Shown here piece after piece: positions 34,020 to 45,929 of a stretch of DNA of 64,000 bases; the stretch's first letter is position 1; each line of letters begins with the position of its first letter. The notes under the pieces were generated by a model. The model saw only the letters and a program-made list of their open reading frames with translations, made no database searches and had not been told where the DNA came from. The stretch lies in NCBI GenBank assembly GCA_015179125.1, contig WHVA01000163.1, positions 124,001 through 188,000 on the forward strand. Reading direction: 5' to 3'. Made by a program: the position numbers and the translations under genes. Source of the stretch: Gautieria morchelliformis (Eukaryota > Basidiomycota > Agaricomycetes > Gomphales > Gomphaceae).

Positions 34020-35060
34020 TCGCTACTTGCATCATTTGCCAGTAGCCATGCCATCGAACACAATCGACCTCGACGACGTATCCCTCTTCCAATCCGTCCA
34101 GCATGGTCCGAAGCCATGAGCCTGAAGCAGATTCGACATGAGAATGTGAATGGTTTGACGAGCGATCCAAGTCAATGACACGCCATCGATGCATGTGTCT
34201 GTGATAAGGGCAGACAGTACTCTGTTGTGCTGCGGGTGCCGCCAAGATATTTCTCCATCAGATGACCATGTGTTCGATGCTGAATCGACTCATGTCGCTG
34301 TATATGAACATCCGGTCTGCATAACAAAGGATATTCAGAAGCATGCATAGTTAGAGCTGGCCAGACGAACTTGAGTGCTTCCAACGAAACACCTATGGGT
34401 ATCACATCCCCGAGTCTTTCTAAGACCAATACTGAAAGAAAGGTCTTCTCGCTGCTATTGCGCACCGAGGCCGGACCGGCACGAGTTGATTTGATGATTT
34501 GGTCTCGTTGATCTCGATGTTCTTGCCTTAACTTCTCCCTCTTCTCGCATTCCTCATTGCGCTTGAATAAAATTCCCCGGTCTGAGGTGGGTTCTCTTAT
34601 CCCTAGATCATCTGGAGAGAGTAATCTGTCAATGCATGGGGGTTCCATGACTCGTCCGAGTCGTTGTTATCCTCATCTTGGCTGTCCTCGTCCCGGACGT
34701 CTACCTCCTCCTCATCGCAATCCGGATCAGACTCTGCCCAATCCAATACCTCGCTATTCGACTCGATTTCCGCAGTAAAGAACCTATAGCAGTGTGCGAT
34801 GGCTACTCCCTGAATATCCTCCATCTCTTCGTAAAACCAGGCCTCACGAGCCATGTCGTCAGAACGGCGCCGAGCAGCGACTTTTATTACAAGGGATGAA
34901 AGAGCGTACTGATTGTTGTCGTCAATCCTAAGCGGGTACACCAAACCCACTCTGCCATAGCCGAGTCATTCCGGTTCTAATGAAACATGGAGACTGAGGC
35001 TACCTGGAGGTGGGAGTTTGGAGGGTGGACGAACAGGTGGTAGACCGCCGGGATTGGCGA
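34011..35060 (-). pseudogene. Protein-kinase-like (FunK1-type) gene fragment inserted in Copia integrase
   Basis: Minus frames in order: LSSLVIKVAAR with DMAREAWFYEEMEDIQGVAI (34603-34950; Lys-containing beta3 and helix C region), an acidic linker, NEECEKREKLRQEHRDQRDQ and FLSVLVLERLGDVIPIGV (34380-34600; hinge), then HRWRVIDLDRS (about 34180; the DFG-like magnesium site, here DLD) and a GLEEGYVVE helix. The set resembles basidiomycete kinase-like proteins with small introns. The copy is broken and frameshifted. TTCGCCAA (34004-34011) and TTGGCGAA (35054-35061) at its edges are inverted repeats of each other. It disrupts integrase between FLW and HAVWLK. Confidence 0.65.
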
Positions 35061-35061
35061 A

Positions 35062-36445
35062 GGTTTCTACCGTGGCCAGCCATCCAGAGGAACTTCGGTA
35101 GGTTTGCTGCTAGGTGCATCGCTTGTGCGTGTTCCAGCAGCGTGCGGTTCAGTCTTTCTGACACGCCGTTTTCCTCAGGTGTGTCGTGCACGGTTAAACT
35201 GCGGACTGTCCCTATAGATTTAAGGTGAGCGGTGAACTCCTCGGACAAGTATTCTCCCCCTCGATCCGTTTGCAGGCGCTTTAGCTTCGTGCCGTGCTGG
35301 GTCTCCACCCACGCCTCGTACTGCTTGTAGCAGTCGAAGGCGTTGCTTTTCTTTGCCATGGGCACTAGGTAAGTCCATCTGCTATGATCATCGGTAAAGC
35401 TGACGAAGTAATCTTTCCCATCGTAGCTTTGGGGGTTTGCGGGCCCCCATACGTCTGAGTGTACCTTCTTGCCGAAGCTTGCGGCTCGCAGTCCTTCCCA
35501 CTTCTGTGGGACAGGCTTGCGAGTCGGCTTTGCTTGTGCACATGCCATGCAGAAGCTGGGCTGGCTCGACGCGTCTACGTCGAGGCCGGTCACCGTGCCA
35601 TCCTGTACAAGTTTCCAGGCGGCCTGTGGGGAGATGTGCCCCATGTGGCGGTGTAGCTCGTCCACCGGAAGTGACTTGGCCGTGATGTTCGCGACCGCTG
35701 CTGTAGCCTTATGCTGTACTTTGTAGAGCCCGTTCGAGAGTGGGACCTGCCCAAGCAGCGTCCCCTTCGCGTCTTGTATTAGACATTTTCGGTCCTGCAA
35801 GAGGACTGAGTAACCGGCTGCATCGCAGCGCGTCAGTGAGATTAGGGTGAACGCGAGGTCGGGGCAGTATAACATGTCTTTCAAGGTGACGTGCGTCATT
35901 GTCTTGCCGTTGGGGATGCCAATCCTCATATTTCCTATTCCTGTAGCTTGGAAGACCGTCTTATCCGCGGCGTTGATCGCACGCGGCGTGATTGCTTTGA
36001 AGGTAATGAAGCGATGCTTGTTCGGCAACATGTGACCTGATGCACCCGAGTCGTAGACGTCGATTTCCTGACCAGTCAACGGACTCGTTTCCAGCGCAAG
36101 TGTGGTCCCAGCAAAGGTAGTTGTGAACGCGAAATCCTCGCTTTCAGCTGCTGCATTTGCTGACCCGCCTCCCTTCTTCTCTTCCTTCTTCTTGGCTTTT
36201 GAACGGCAGTCCACCTTCAAATGACCCTTCTTGCCGCACTTCCAGCATTCCACGTCGATCTTTGTGGTGCTGGAGGTGCTTGCGTGCGCTTGGGGCTTCC
36301 CGTGACCTTTGGCTGCCGCAAGGGCGTTCTCACTCGCCTTGAGCTGGCGCTCCTCGATGGTGAGTCTCTCGAACTCGTCAATGAGCATGCTAACTACTTG
36401 ATCCGGTTCTAGCTTTGCCTTGGCATGCGCGGCAGACATTGTGAT
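35062..36445 (-). pseudogene. Copia gag end, protease and integrase N-terminal part
   Basis: The minus frame holds a gag tail (EPDQVVSMLIDEFERL), a zinc knuckle CWKCGKKGHLKVDC, the protease active-site-like DVYDSGASGHM (Asp-Ser-Gly), the GAG-pre-integrase HRHMGHISPQAAWKL and MACAQAKPTRKP, and integrase VHSDVWGP, FTDDHSRWTYL, QTDRGGEYLS, HDTPEENGVSERLNRTLLEH. Motifs are well kept; the first ~200 gag residues are absent. Confidence 0.85.
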
Positions 36446-38776
36446 ATTCATATACAATATTTTTGGTTTGCACACCCTCCTCAAGCAAGACCTTAACCCT
36501 GTTCCAGTTGGTCCCCCTTGATACACCAACATACAATTGACCATGTCCAAACACTGGATATCTCAGGTCCAGCCCAACCGTACCCAAAGACTGTCCCTGA
36601 GACTTGTTGATAGTCATTGCAAATGCCAAACGCACTGGAAACTGCCTCCTTTGCAGCACAAATGGCAATTCTCCCTCTGATGGCTCAATGATTATCCTGG
36701 GGATGAAAGCAATATTTCCTGCACGTGGGCCTGAGATGATCCTGACCTCCAACACTCTAATGTTCTGTTAGCAACTTGGGGTTATGGCAGGGAAGGTTCG
36801 GTAGAGTTCTGAGAAAGCTAGAATCAAATACACTCTCTCAGTGAATTTATTGTGACTATTATATTAATACAATACCTAGAATCAAATAAACTACATGATT
36901 TTTAGTCAACATGCTATGTAAATATGAAAGATACTACTCACCTCTCTCAGTGAATTTATTGTCACTGGGAGAGGAGTACTACTCTGTCTCAGGATGCATA
37001 TACGTGCACCCGGCCCTTTAGCGCCCAAGGGCTCGCGCGTCGAAGTCATTTCAAACTCCGCTGGGTGCAGCCGCTTGTGAAAATAGAAATAACAGAATGA
37101 AATGGAGAGGTAGAGAGTGACTGGAAAATTTCGAAAATAAGCAGAGAAGTGAATGCATGGTACAAGAACAATGTGAGAAAGAATTGGAAACCATACAACA
37201 AATCGAATATATTATGCTTGATTTTGGTGCAGGAGCTTGTATGCACCCAACATGTTCATCCTCACCAACTGCAGCCTTGTCCCATTGCATAGTCCTTGCC
37301 TCTGATCCAAATTGCGCAACAGCATCAGAGGCACTCCAGGCTTGACTTCCAAGCGAGCAGGAGGAAGACTGCCCATCTCTCTGGAATTCAGATACTCTGC
37401 AGGATACCTATCTGCATCATCGGATTCTGTAATGGAATTTGCACAGTGCAAGACCTGAGCATCACCTGGAAACTCCCTAAACACCATGGAATTGATCTCA
37501 TTGACCTCAGTGTTTCCGGCACAGAGGATGGCCCGCTCCAAAAAGTAATCATCCCGGGCAGGGACTTGATTGCCAATGCCAGGGTATATTTCCTGGATCA
37601 GATCTTCAATTCCAGGGCCACAAACCATGTGTTGAGGGAGTGAGAGAGTATGATCCAGTGGGAGATCCTTTCCCTGGCCCACATTCTGCAGCCATTCTGC
37701 AAATCTGGCTCTGTCAGGGTCATTTCTCACCCGCATGTTCTATGTCAGATGGAGGACCTTGATCTTTGGCCACAGATATGACTTCTGAAGGGTAGCTCCC
37801 ACGATATCCTCCTTGGAGCCTTTAGGGACAATTGGGAGAGTCTGCTGAAAGTCACCTGCAAATGCGCCTGTGATGCCACCAAAGGGTCGGTCAGGCTGGT
37901 CAAGGAAATCCCTCAGTGTCCGCCTTGTCAGAGTTCTTTCTGATGGAGGAGAGAGAGCGCTCATGGACAGGAATGGGAATTCCAAGCATGCTATGAGAGG
38001 TTGTACCCTTAGTGAGGATAAGTTCAGCCATTGCAGATGAGGCTACAGCAAGTACAGGAGTGGATTAGAGTGTTCCATGTGAATGATTTCCCAGCGCCCC
38101 CTGAGCCAGTGACGAAAAACATTTGTCCGTCAGGTTTTCCCTGAGCATCTTTGGTCAGTGCCAACCGTAATATCTGATCATGCGCAGACCTTTGCCCCAC
38201 ATTCAGCTTGGGAACCTCCTCATAAGCCGTTTCCCTCTCTTCAACAGGGTCATAGTCCCTCTGCTCAGCTATGAACCTGTTTCCAATGAGGGCCTCCCAC
38301 TCGCCTGCCACCCGAGGCATATCATCAAAGCTGCTCAAGGACATTCCACCCTGCTGGAGGATTTTATCCAAGAGAAAGAGGCTGAAATCATAAACCTTAT
38401 CATCCTGTGGATCCCGCATACGGTGTCTGCTTTGGAGCTGATGTCTGAGATCATCACATATGTGCTCCTTGAACCCGTCCCATAGTCTGCCAGGCTGCGA
38501 TGGATTGCAATGGCCAAGGATGGTGGCAAAGAGATGTCTGAGCTGAGCACCTGTTTTCATGGCACTGGATTCCTGGAGACACAACCTCAGCTCCTGATCA
38601 TCATCCAGAAGTCCCCTTGCACGACAGGCCTCCTTGTAAGTAGCATATTGTATGCCATCCACTGACCTATTGCCATGGCACATACTAAAAAATATCCATG
38701 GCTCCAAGGCCTGGACCGCCAATGACCACCTCAGCGGACTTCTTGGCCAACAAGCGGGCAGGTTCCAGGACTGCAT
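36440..38776 (-). pseudogene. Helitron PIF1-type helicase, degraded and holding a solo LTR
   Basis: DNA helicase half of a Helitron RepHel protein. Minus frames in order: TYKEACRARGLL, LRHLFATILGHCNPSQP, VTGSGGAGKSFTWNTLI (Walker A, about 38100), VLAVASSAMA-like and SHSMLGIPIPV in another frame, FGGITGAFAGDFQQTLPIVP (motif III), ILCAGNTEVNEINS, DLPLDHTLSLP, RQGLCNGTRLQLVR, and after the LTR PFVLQRRQFPVRLAFAMTIN and KSQGQSLG (motif VI). The stretch with the Walker B (DEAPM-type) motif is deleted between 37985 and 37930. Frameshifts and the LTR at 36766-37252 complete the inactivation. No Rep domain lies upstream. Confidence 0.85.
36766..37252 (-). mobile_element. Solo LTR (487 bp) of the same family as the 47.8-53.0-kb Copia
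   Basis: Plus-strand ends TGTTAGCAAC...GCACCCAACA, flanked by TGTTC at 36761-36765 and 37253-37257 (5-bp target duplication). Very similar to the LTRs at 47783-48270 and 52533-53021, including the CTCTCTCAGTGA hairpin. Confidence 0.93.
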
Positions 38777-39250
38777 GTTGAGCGGAGGAGAGCTTCTTCA
38801 TCGTGTCACAGTGGGATCGTGGGGGCAAGGATGTGAGAAGGGGTCCGAGGCGTCCATCATGGGCTTCTGATTTAAATGCCCTAGGACACCCAGGCTTGGT
38901 TGTATTAGTGTGCCCTGGGCGCACTAATATAAATCACAAGTGCCAAGTGCACTTACCCATGATTGACACTAGCGACATGTCTGATTGGCCAGACGCATCA
39001 CTGGCTTAATTAGTGCGGCTGCGCTGGCCTATCATGCCCGTGTAGCATGGCCATGTAGGTTGGGAATAAGGCGAAGAGTCTGGTCAGACCCCTCGCCTCA
39101 CTCACAACCTACATGTGCATCTTGCGTCCCCACACGCACCTTCCCCGTGTGACCATCGTATCCAAACAATGGACATCGGGCACAACAGCGCCATCCAGCA
39201 GGTCATTGTGCATCCTCCACCAGAGTCCGGAGAGCTCCTGCAGTTGCATG
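38670..39250 (-). repeat. Inverted copy of window bases 1-2025
   Basis: The uninterrupted counterpart of the first 2 kb; it allows the exact LTR insertion site at 354-358 to be read. It includes the helicase start region, the hairpin at 39052-39115 and the end of the ORF at 39109. Confidence 0.85.
39052..39115. repeat. 64-bp inverted repeat (hairpin), copy 2
   Basis: CATGTAGGTTG...CAACCTACATG centred at 39083.5 with a GTCTG-GT-CAGAC tip; counterpart of 129-190. Base changes between copies largely preserve pairing. Confidence 0.7.
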
Positions 39251-39495
39251 GCACATTGTCGAGCTCCCCCTCCCAGAGTGACCATGGGTACCAACCGTAC
39301 GAACCGGCACACATCGAGGAGATCATGGTGCGGACTCCCGAGCGTGATCCGGTGCAAATCACTCGCAAATCCACTGTGAAAGTGGTTATCGACCACCCCG
39401 TTCATGCTGTTCTCGAATACCCTCAAACCAGCACTCACCTGGGAGATGCCATCGCACATCGGTTTTCCATTGACCGATCTTATTAATCCACCCAA
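39109..39495 (-). CDS. Conserved hypothetical ORF next to Helitron helicase (copy 2)
   Basis: 128-codon minus-strand frame starting MGGLIRSVNGKPMCDG and ending WGRKMHM. Its last 43 codons are conserved in the truncated copy at 3-134 plus. It lies just upstream of the helicase on the same strand. The stop codon falls in the hairpin. No known domain recognised; the part upstream of 39250 cannot be compared because copy 1 runs off the window. Confidence 0.4.
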   Translation of the reverse strand: MGGLIRSVNGKPMCDGISQVSAGLRVFENSMNGVVDNHFHSGFASDLHRITLGSPHHDLLDVCRFVRLVPMVTLGGGARQCAMQLQELSGLWWRMHNDLLDGAVVPDVHCLDTMVTRGRCVWGRKMHM

Positions 39496-39825
39496 AGGAA
39501 AACCTCCAATACTCCCTGGGTGACGGGCATGGAAGCTACCGTGACATCCAGTGCCACCTCCTCACTGATGATGAGGGTGTTTGGCCCGTGGCTTGCTAAC
39601 AAACAAAGACCAACTGTGAGTTATGTAATAATTACTATATGAGATGTACTCAGTGCTCACTCGTATTGCAAATGACTTGATTATTACCTATACGAGATGT
39701 ACTACAAACGCATAGATAAGTAAAAGAATGACTCGAGATATGTGGTATCCCTTACCTCAGTGTTCACTCATATTGCAAACAACTGAGGGAAGAGGGTGTA
39801 CTAGCTAGCTAATTTATAGTCTAGG
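39496..39825. other. No gene recognised
   Basis: AT-rich spacer with an imperfect repeat of a TATACGAGATGTACT-like block at 39640 and 39690. Confidence 0.35.
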
Positions 39826-40287
39826 TGTTATGATATGATCCTTCGTAAGGTTGACCGAGCTTGGGAGCGAAACCCGAGGTAAGGTCCAAGGCTATGGGGC
39901 AAGGTTCTGATAGGGAAGTCAGAGAGGGACTTGGCTTCAGCTTATGTGCTGCGCCGACCCTACGCACGAGTCCCAACTTCGGAGGCAAACGAATAAGAGG
40001 TGAGGTGAAGGCTTAAGAGGTGAAGGCTTAGAAACTAACTAAGGATCAAAGAGTACGATAGTTGATGTTGAAATCCAAGGACCGATTGACTCCTCACTAA
40101 CACCCATTCTTTTACAACGACCGATCTTTCCTTTCTTAGTTACCTAGGGTAGATTATGTAACTACTGTACAGCGGCGCTACAGACCTTCTCTGACACCGC
40201 ACAGGTAGTTACAGCCAGTTATTAATGCTACAGACCTTCTCTGACGCCGCACAGGTCTGTGAACTGCCACTAGAAGTTGCATTCACA
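39826..40287 (+). mobile_element. 5' LTR of the plus-strand Copia
   Basis: Begins TGTTATGATATG and ends ATTCACA, 462 bp, directly before a primer-binding site. It contains a 28-bp direct repeat GCTACAGACCTTCTCTGAC(A/G)CC at about 40172 and 40228. The matching 3' LTR is not in the window. Confidence 0.7.
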
Positions 40288-40290
40288 ATA

Positions 40291-40303
40291 GGTTATGGGC
40301 CCC
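40291..40303 (+). promoter_or_regulatory. Primer-binding site, initiator-tRNA-Met half-molecule type
   Basis: GGTTATGGGCCCC follows the 5' LTR by 3 bp. It is complementary to the GGGCCCATAACC anticodon stem-loop of eukaryotic initiator tRNA-Met, as known for Drosophila copia and yeast Ty5. The other Copia in this window has the same site at 52519-52531. Confidence 0.75.
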
Positions 40304-43300
40304 GCTCCCTGAAAACTTAATTTAACCTAACCTTCGATGCAAAATGCACGAGAGTCCCACTACCCTACACCCATACCATGGCCGACACAATGACCTCGAA
40401 ACTCCTATCGACTATCGAGAAGTTCGATGGAACGAACTGGGAAACGTGGTCCTTCTCACTGAAGGCCGCGCTGATGTTCATCGACGCACTGCGCATCGCT
40501 GAAGGGACTGAGACAGCCCCTTCACAGAGCATAATTCCCACCAACGAAGAACGCAGATGACTCGACGACTGGGAGAAACGTTCTCGCCAAGGTCTCTCAC
40601 TGCTACTCGTCTCCATCAAACCCTCAGTCCACCAGTCCCTCGACATGGCGAAAACCCTAGAGCAAAATTGGGGCAATCTCAAAACAACCTACGGGACGAG
40701 GACCGGTCTAAACTTATGGGTAGACTACCGAAAGTACACTACCATGACATTCTCGCATGACACCCAGCTCACTCAGCAGATCGACGAGATGTCTGAGCTA
40801 AAAAATCGCATCGTCGCCTCTGGATTAGCAATCAGCGATCCCCTACACACCCTCAACATTCTCCAAGCCCTACCCCCATCGTACGAGATTGTACAACAGA
40901 CGATCCTCGCTACCATCACAGACTTCTCCAAGATCGATTGGGTGAGCACTCGAAGCCGCATTCTATCCGAAGAACTGCGACAGGGTTCACAACCGAACGT
41001 AAACGCGATCCGTACGAAGTCGAAGTCCAGCAAGGACAAGTGCAATTACTGTGGAGGTACCGGGCATTGGGAAAAGGACTGCAGGCGCAGGACGTGCGGC
41101 TTATCTCGTGAAGAGGCACAGTCAGAGAGAAAAAGGGGGACAGGCGACAGGAAGGGAAAGGCAAAGGGAAAAGAGAAGAGTGACGCGAAAGAAGCAACAC
41201 CTACCGTGAGCGCCGCCATCACGGGAGACTCTACAAACACGCCCGATAGCACTAACGATGTAACATCTGGCACCCCAATTGACTCAATTTGCTTCTATAT
41301 CGCGAGAACAAATAAGTGGATGATCGACTCGGGATGCACTGACCACATAACGCATGACATCGCCGACTACTCCACGTATCAATTGCTAAAAACCCCTCGC
41401 ACCGTGTTCCTAGCCGACAAAAAGAAAGCAGTGTCTTACATCGGTAGCGGTACAGTCACAACGAAAACATGGGTAAATGGAAGAGAGAAGAAAATAGAAC
41501 TCCAAAACGTGCTCCGCTCACCAGACATTGGAGGCCGCTTCATCTCGATACTCAGAATCAGAGAAAAAGGCATCTCCGTCACTTTTGAAGGCCCTAGAGT
41601 GATATTCAGCAAAGACAGAGTGGAATACGCGGTAGGACAACTTGACGGACAACATTACTGGCTTGCACTAAGCTCAGCGTCACCCTCCATCCACTCGGCG
41701 CAAACAGGAATCCCCATCGATACTCTTCACGCTCGCCTTGGTCACCTATCGTGGTCATCCCTTAAACGGGTAAACGACCAAATAGATCCAACGTCGCGAT
41801 GCGCACTATCAACGTGCGAAGGATGTTTGCTAGGGAAATCCACATGACGGAAGTTCAAATCATCCACCCATAGACGCACTCGACCATTCGACCATTTGAC
41901 CTCGTTCACATGGATCTTGCGGGCCCAATGCGCATGCGATCCATCCAAGGGCACAGCTATCACTACGTACTTGTGGACGACTACACGCGATACAAATGGG
42001 TTTTCTTCCTGCAAGCAAAGAGCGATGCTTTCAACTGCTTCAAGAAATACCACGCACTCGTGTCCACACACTACAAAAGTACCCTACGAGCGATACGCTC
42101 GGATCGCGGGGGGGAATTCCTATCGATGGAGTTCAACCAATACATCGAGGAGCAGGGGATAAAACATGAGCTTACTGTGCCACACACACCGCAACAAAAT
42201 GGCGTTGCTGAAAGGGCAAACCGCACGATTGCAGAAGCCGCACATGCCATGCTCCAGAGCGCAGGAATGTCTCATGGCTTCTGGGAAAGCACTGTAGCCA
42301 CAGCCCCACATGTGCAAAACCACGCTCCATCGCGCGCAACTGACTACGTCTCCCCACACAAACGCCTCCACGGTCACCCACCTGACCTGAGCTACCTTAG
42401 GACATTCGGATGCTTAGCCTACGCGCACACAATGACCCAGAGAACAAAATTCGATCCGACATCGAAAAAGTTCGTCTTCATTGGATACGATGGGTCAACG
42501 AAGGGGTACAAACTATGGGAACTGTCCTCACACAAGATAATAATATCCACCAACGTTGTTTTTGAGGAAAACGAATACCCTCTCCGCACCCCAACAGCCA
42601 AAATCGAACAACCGAGCGCCATTCCACCACATCAGCTGCAGCCGCCACCTGAGTTAATCGACCTATCCCTGCCAGAAAGCGACAACGAAGACATAGGAAC
42701 AAATCCATCACAACCACCGCCACCTGGTCCACCTCCACCGCGTCCACAACCTCCTCCACGCAGATCGGCACAAATCATCAGCTGGTCCTTACGCCCTGAC
42801 CCAATGAACGCCAGCCCAGACAGGGCAAACCAATGGGTCCCTGCGGTATGGACAAACACCATCTCAGTGTTCCTGGCAGCAACTGACATCACGCCGACAG
42901 GAGACCCGACGCCATACAAAATCACGATGTCCTCCCCAGAAGCTGAGATATGGCTGGGCACCATGAAGGAGGAGATAAGATGCCTGATAGAAAACAGCAC
43001 CTGGGAGCTAGAAGACCTACCAGAGGGCAGGCACACGGTCAAATGCAAGTGGGTTTACCTGACAAAACGCGACACACAGGGAAACGTCACCCGATATCAA
43101 GCACGCCTAGTCGCCAAAGGGTTCCTACAGACGGCCGGCATCGATTACGATGAAACCTTTGCACCAGTCGCCAGACTAGACTCGTTGAGACTGCTGCTAT
43201 CGCTTGCAGCGAGATTCGACCTGGAAGTACACCAAATCGACATCAAATCCGCATATCTCAACGGTAACCTGGATGAAGAGCTTTACATGGAACAGCTGGA

Positions 43301-43318
43301 GGGCTTCACAGTCCAAGG

Positions 43319-44392
43319 CAGGGCTGTCCACCAGTCAACCTGCAGGTTACCTGGACTTGGACTCACAGGTTTGCCAGCTTCCAGAAGTGGAACCTGGACT
43401 GGACCTGAGTTTTTCTGCAGGTTGACTTGGACCCACAGGTTAAACCTGCGGGTGACTTGCAGTGACTTGCCAGATTATTCCGAGCTGACTCACCCCGTGC
43501 GAGTGCATGACGCGTCTCCTCCCGTGGGGATGGGGGTGAGCTATTTCACACATCCTTACATCCTATTTTGACCATGCTCCTCTAGCAACATCCACAGATG
43601 TCAAATATGTGTAGAGGACAGGAATTATAGGCAGTAGGAATGGACTTCTTGCTCAAAAGAATAGACTAGAAATTAATTCACTCTCTCAGTGAATTTAGTT
43701 GTCACTGAGAGAGGGGGAAACTGTTTCACTGCGCATGTACTACTACCCGGCCCTTTAGCGCCCAAGAGCTCGCGCGTCGAAGTCATTTCAGACTCCGCTG
43801 GGTGCAGCCGCTTGTGAAAGTAGGAATAACAAAATGAAATAGAGAGACAGGGAGTGAGTGGAAAATTTCGAAAATAACCAGAGAAATGGATGCATGATAC
43901 AATAACAACATGAGAAGAAATTGAGAAAGCACACAACAAATTGGATATATTATGCTTGATTTTGGTGCAGGAGCATAAATGCACCCAACAATATGCATTC
44001 AGTCAGGGCCAACTGACTGTATCACGGATGTGTCACTCTCTGAAGGAAGAGTTGACACGTGCCGGGACCATACTCAGCACATGGCTGTCATATGAAGGCC
44101 TTGTTCCTGAGGAATGTGTTGTAGAGTTGCTGCATGATAAGAGTAAGCATGTCAAGAAGGCTGTTGTGCAGAAGGAAGTAATAGTAGTTGAATGACATGT
44201 AAATGACATGAATTCTTGGCTTTTAAGGCTTGCAGGTCTGCGATTCACCTGCGGAATTCCAAATGCCAAACCTGGACTTGGCAGGTTTTTAGGCGCCGGG
44301 TCACCTGGACTTGTGGGAGTTGGATCTGCAGGTTAAAATCACAGGTTGAACTGCGAGTCACCTGCAGGAACCTGGACTCATGGACAGCCCTG
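43319..44392. mobile_element. Non-autonomous hAT element (1074 bp)
   Basis: Terminal inverted repeats CAGGGCTGTCCA...TGGACAGCCCTG are perfect over 12 bp, with 8-bp target duplication GTCCAAGG (43311-43318, 44393-44400) in the Copia RT. It holds no transposase. Subterminal sequence is rich in CCTGCAGGTT/AACCTGCAGG and ACTTGGAC repeats in both orientations, as is common in hAT ends. A solo LTR sits inside. Confidence 0.95.
43610..43990 (-). mobile_element. Solo LTR nested in the hAT element (381 bp)
   Basis: Plus-strand ends TGTAGAGGACAG...GCACCCAACA with 5-bp target duplication ATATG at 43605-43609 and 43991-43995. The 3' half matches the LTR family of the 47.8-kb Copia, including the CTCTCTCAGTGA hairpin; the 5' half diverges, so this is a subfamily. 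Confidence 0.9.
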
Positions 44393-45524
44393 GTCCAAGG
44401 AAAGGAAGGAAAGGTGTACAAATTAACGAAAGCTATCTACGGCCTGAAACAGGCAGGACGACAATGGCACGCGCATCTACAAGACACGCTCAACACACTA
44501 GGATTCCAAAAGAATCTCGCCGGTGACGTGTCAATATTCATCAAACACGACGATGAGGGGGAGCACCCCACAATCGTGCTCGTATACGTAGACGATATTG
44601 CCATAATCGGCATCCTTGCTGCAGTCAGCGACCTCAAAGCAAAGATCGGTACACACTACAAAATCACCGATCTGGGGGAGATAAACCATTTCCTAGGCAT
44701 CCACATCACACGCGATCGCTCAAGAAGGACGATAACGATAGACCAGTCCCATTATATCGATCGCATGATGACTCACTACGAAATGACGCAATGCAGACCA
44801 GCGCACAAGCCCTTTCCACCAGGTACAAAGCTCACACAGAACATGGAAAAATTTTCCGATTCATCCATCATTTCCCAATACCAACAAATCGTTGGTTCGC
44901 TCATGTACGCCATGCTCGGCTGTAGGGGAACGGCTGTTCAACCAGCCAAGGAAGGCTGCTCAACCAGCCCTAGTCTTTTCCTTTTTGTCTTGACAATATG
45001 TAAAAACACATTTGAAGAATTAACAGTATCTGTGTGCTGTTAATATAACTGGGGAAAGGCTTTTCAAACATTCCTCTAGTTATCTTATATTTTTCCTTAT
45101 TTTTCCAAAGTCTCCATGGCTCAAACTACCATTTTTCTGTCATTACAGAGCTGTGGGTCCTCTAGCACCCACAACTCTGTTCCGGGCGCTCTATTTCAAA
45201 CTCCGCCGGGCACCTCGGCGGTGACCGCTTTCGGACTTATGGTCACCCAAGCACCCACAAGTCCGGCAGGATGGCTCTCTCAGTACTACAAACGCTGCGC
45301 AGCAGCGTTCCAGGTCACGTGACCGGTTAGCGACCATAGCACGACCCTTTGCTTGGTATAAAGAGAGCGATGCTGCAGAACCGCACTCCCCACTGGTGTC
45401 CTCCTGTGTTCTGGCTGTGGTGGGCTTACTACTGCTTTGGCTGGGGTCTTGGTGTCTTTCTGTGTGTCTCTGGGTGTCTCTGGGCTTCTTTGGCTGTGAA
45501 TTGACACCAGCTTCTGCTTCAATG

Positions 45525-45920
45525 TCCTGTATATTTTTTGATATTTTTTCGCAAATTGCTATCAATACACCTAACTTGCTAACCTTAATAATAGCCAACT
45601 TAAATACCCTGTACATTTTTTTGATATTTTTTCGCAAATAGAAATCAATAAATCTAACTTCCTAACCTTAATAACAGCCAACTTAAATATCCTGTACATT
45701 TTTTTGATATTTTTTCGCAAATAGAGATCAATAACTTATTCTGACTTTGCTAAAGTTAATAACAACTTCTGTTTTAATGTAGCGTGTTTTTTTTTTATCT
45801 TTTTCTCAAAAAATAAATGTAGATATCAATAAATTATCCTGACTTTGCTAAAATATTACAGCTGCTTAAATGTGGTTTCTTTTCCTATTTTATATATGTC
45901 ACAAAATAGATACTGATACA
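45525..45920. repeat. ~85-bp AT-rich tandem repeats in Helitron A
   Basis: Four to five units, each with TTTGATATTTTTTCGCAAAT then ATCAATAA, CTAACTT.CTAA and CCAACTTAAAT. Mirrored at 61490-61975. Confidence 0.85.
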
Positions 45921-45929
45921 TGTCCCTGA

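Larger units (their letters stand above)
31781..36445 (-). mobile_element. Copia retrotransposon, 5'-truncated, with inserted kinase fragment
   Basis: The minus-strand gag end, protease, integrase, reverse transcriptase and RNase H are recognisable in order. The 5' LTR and gag N-terminus are missing: the Copia reading starts abruptly where the Helitron helicase ends (about 36445). After RNase H an AAGGGGGAG-type purine tract (about 31771-31779) precedes a probable 3' LTR whose limits I cannot fix. A block of about 1.05 kb (about 34011-35060) of foreign sequence interrupts the integrase. Confidence 0.8.
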
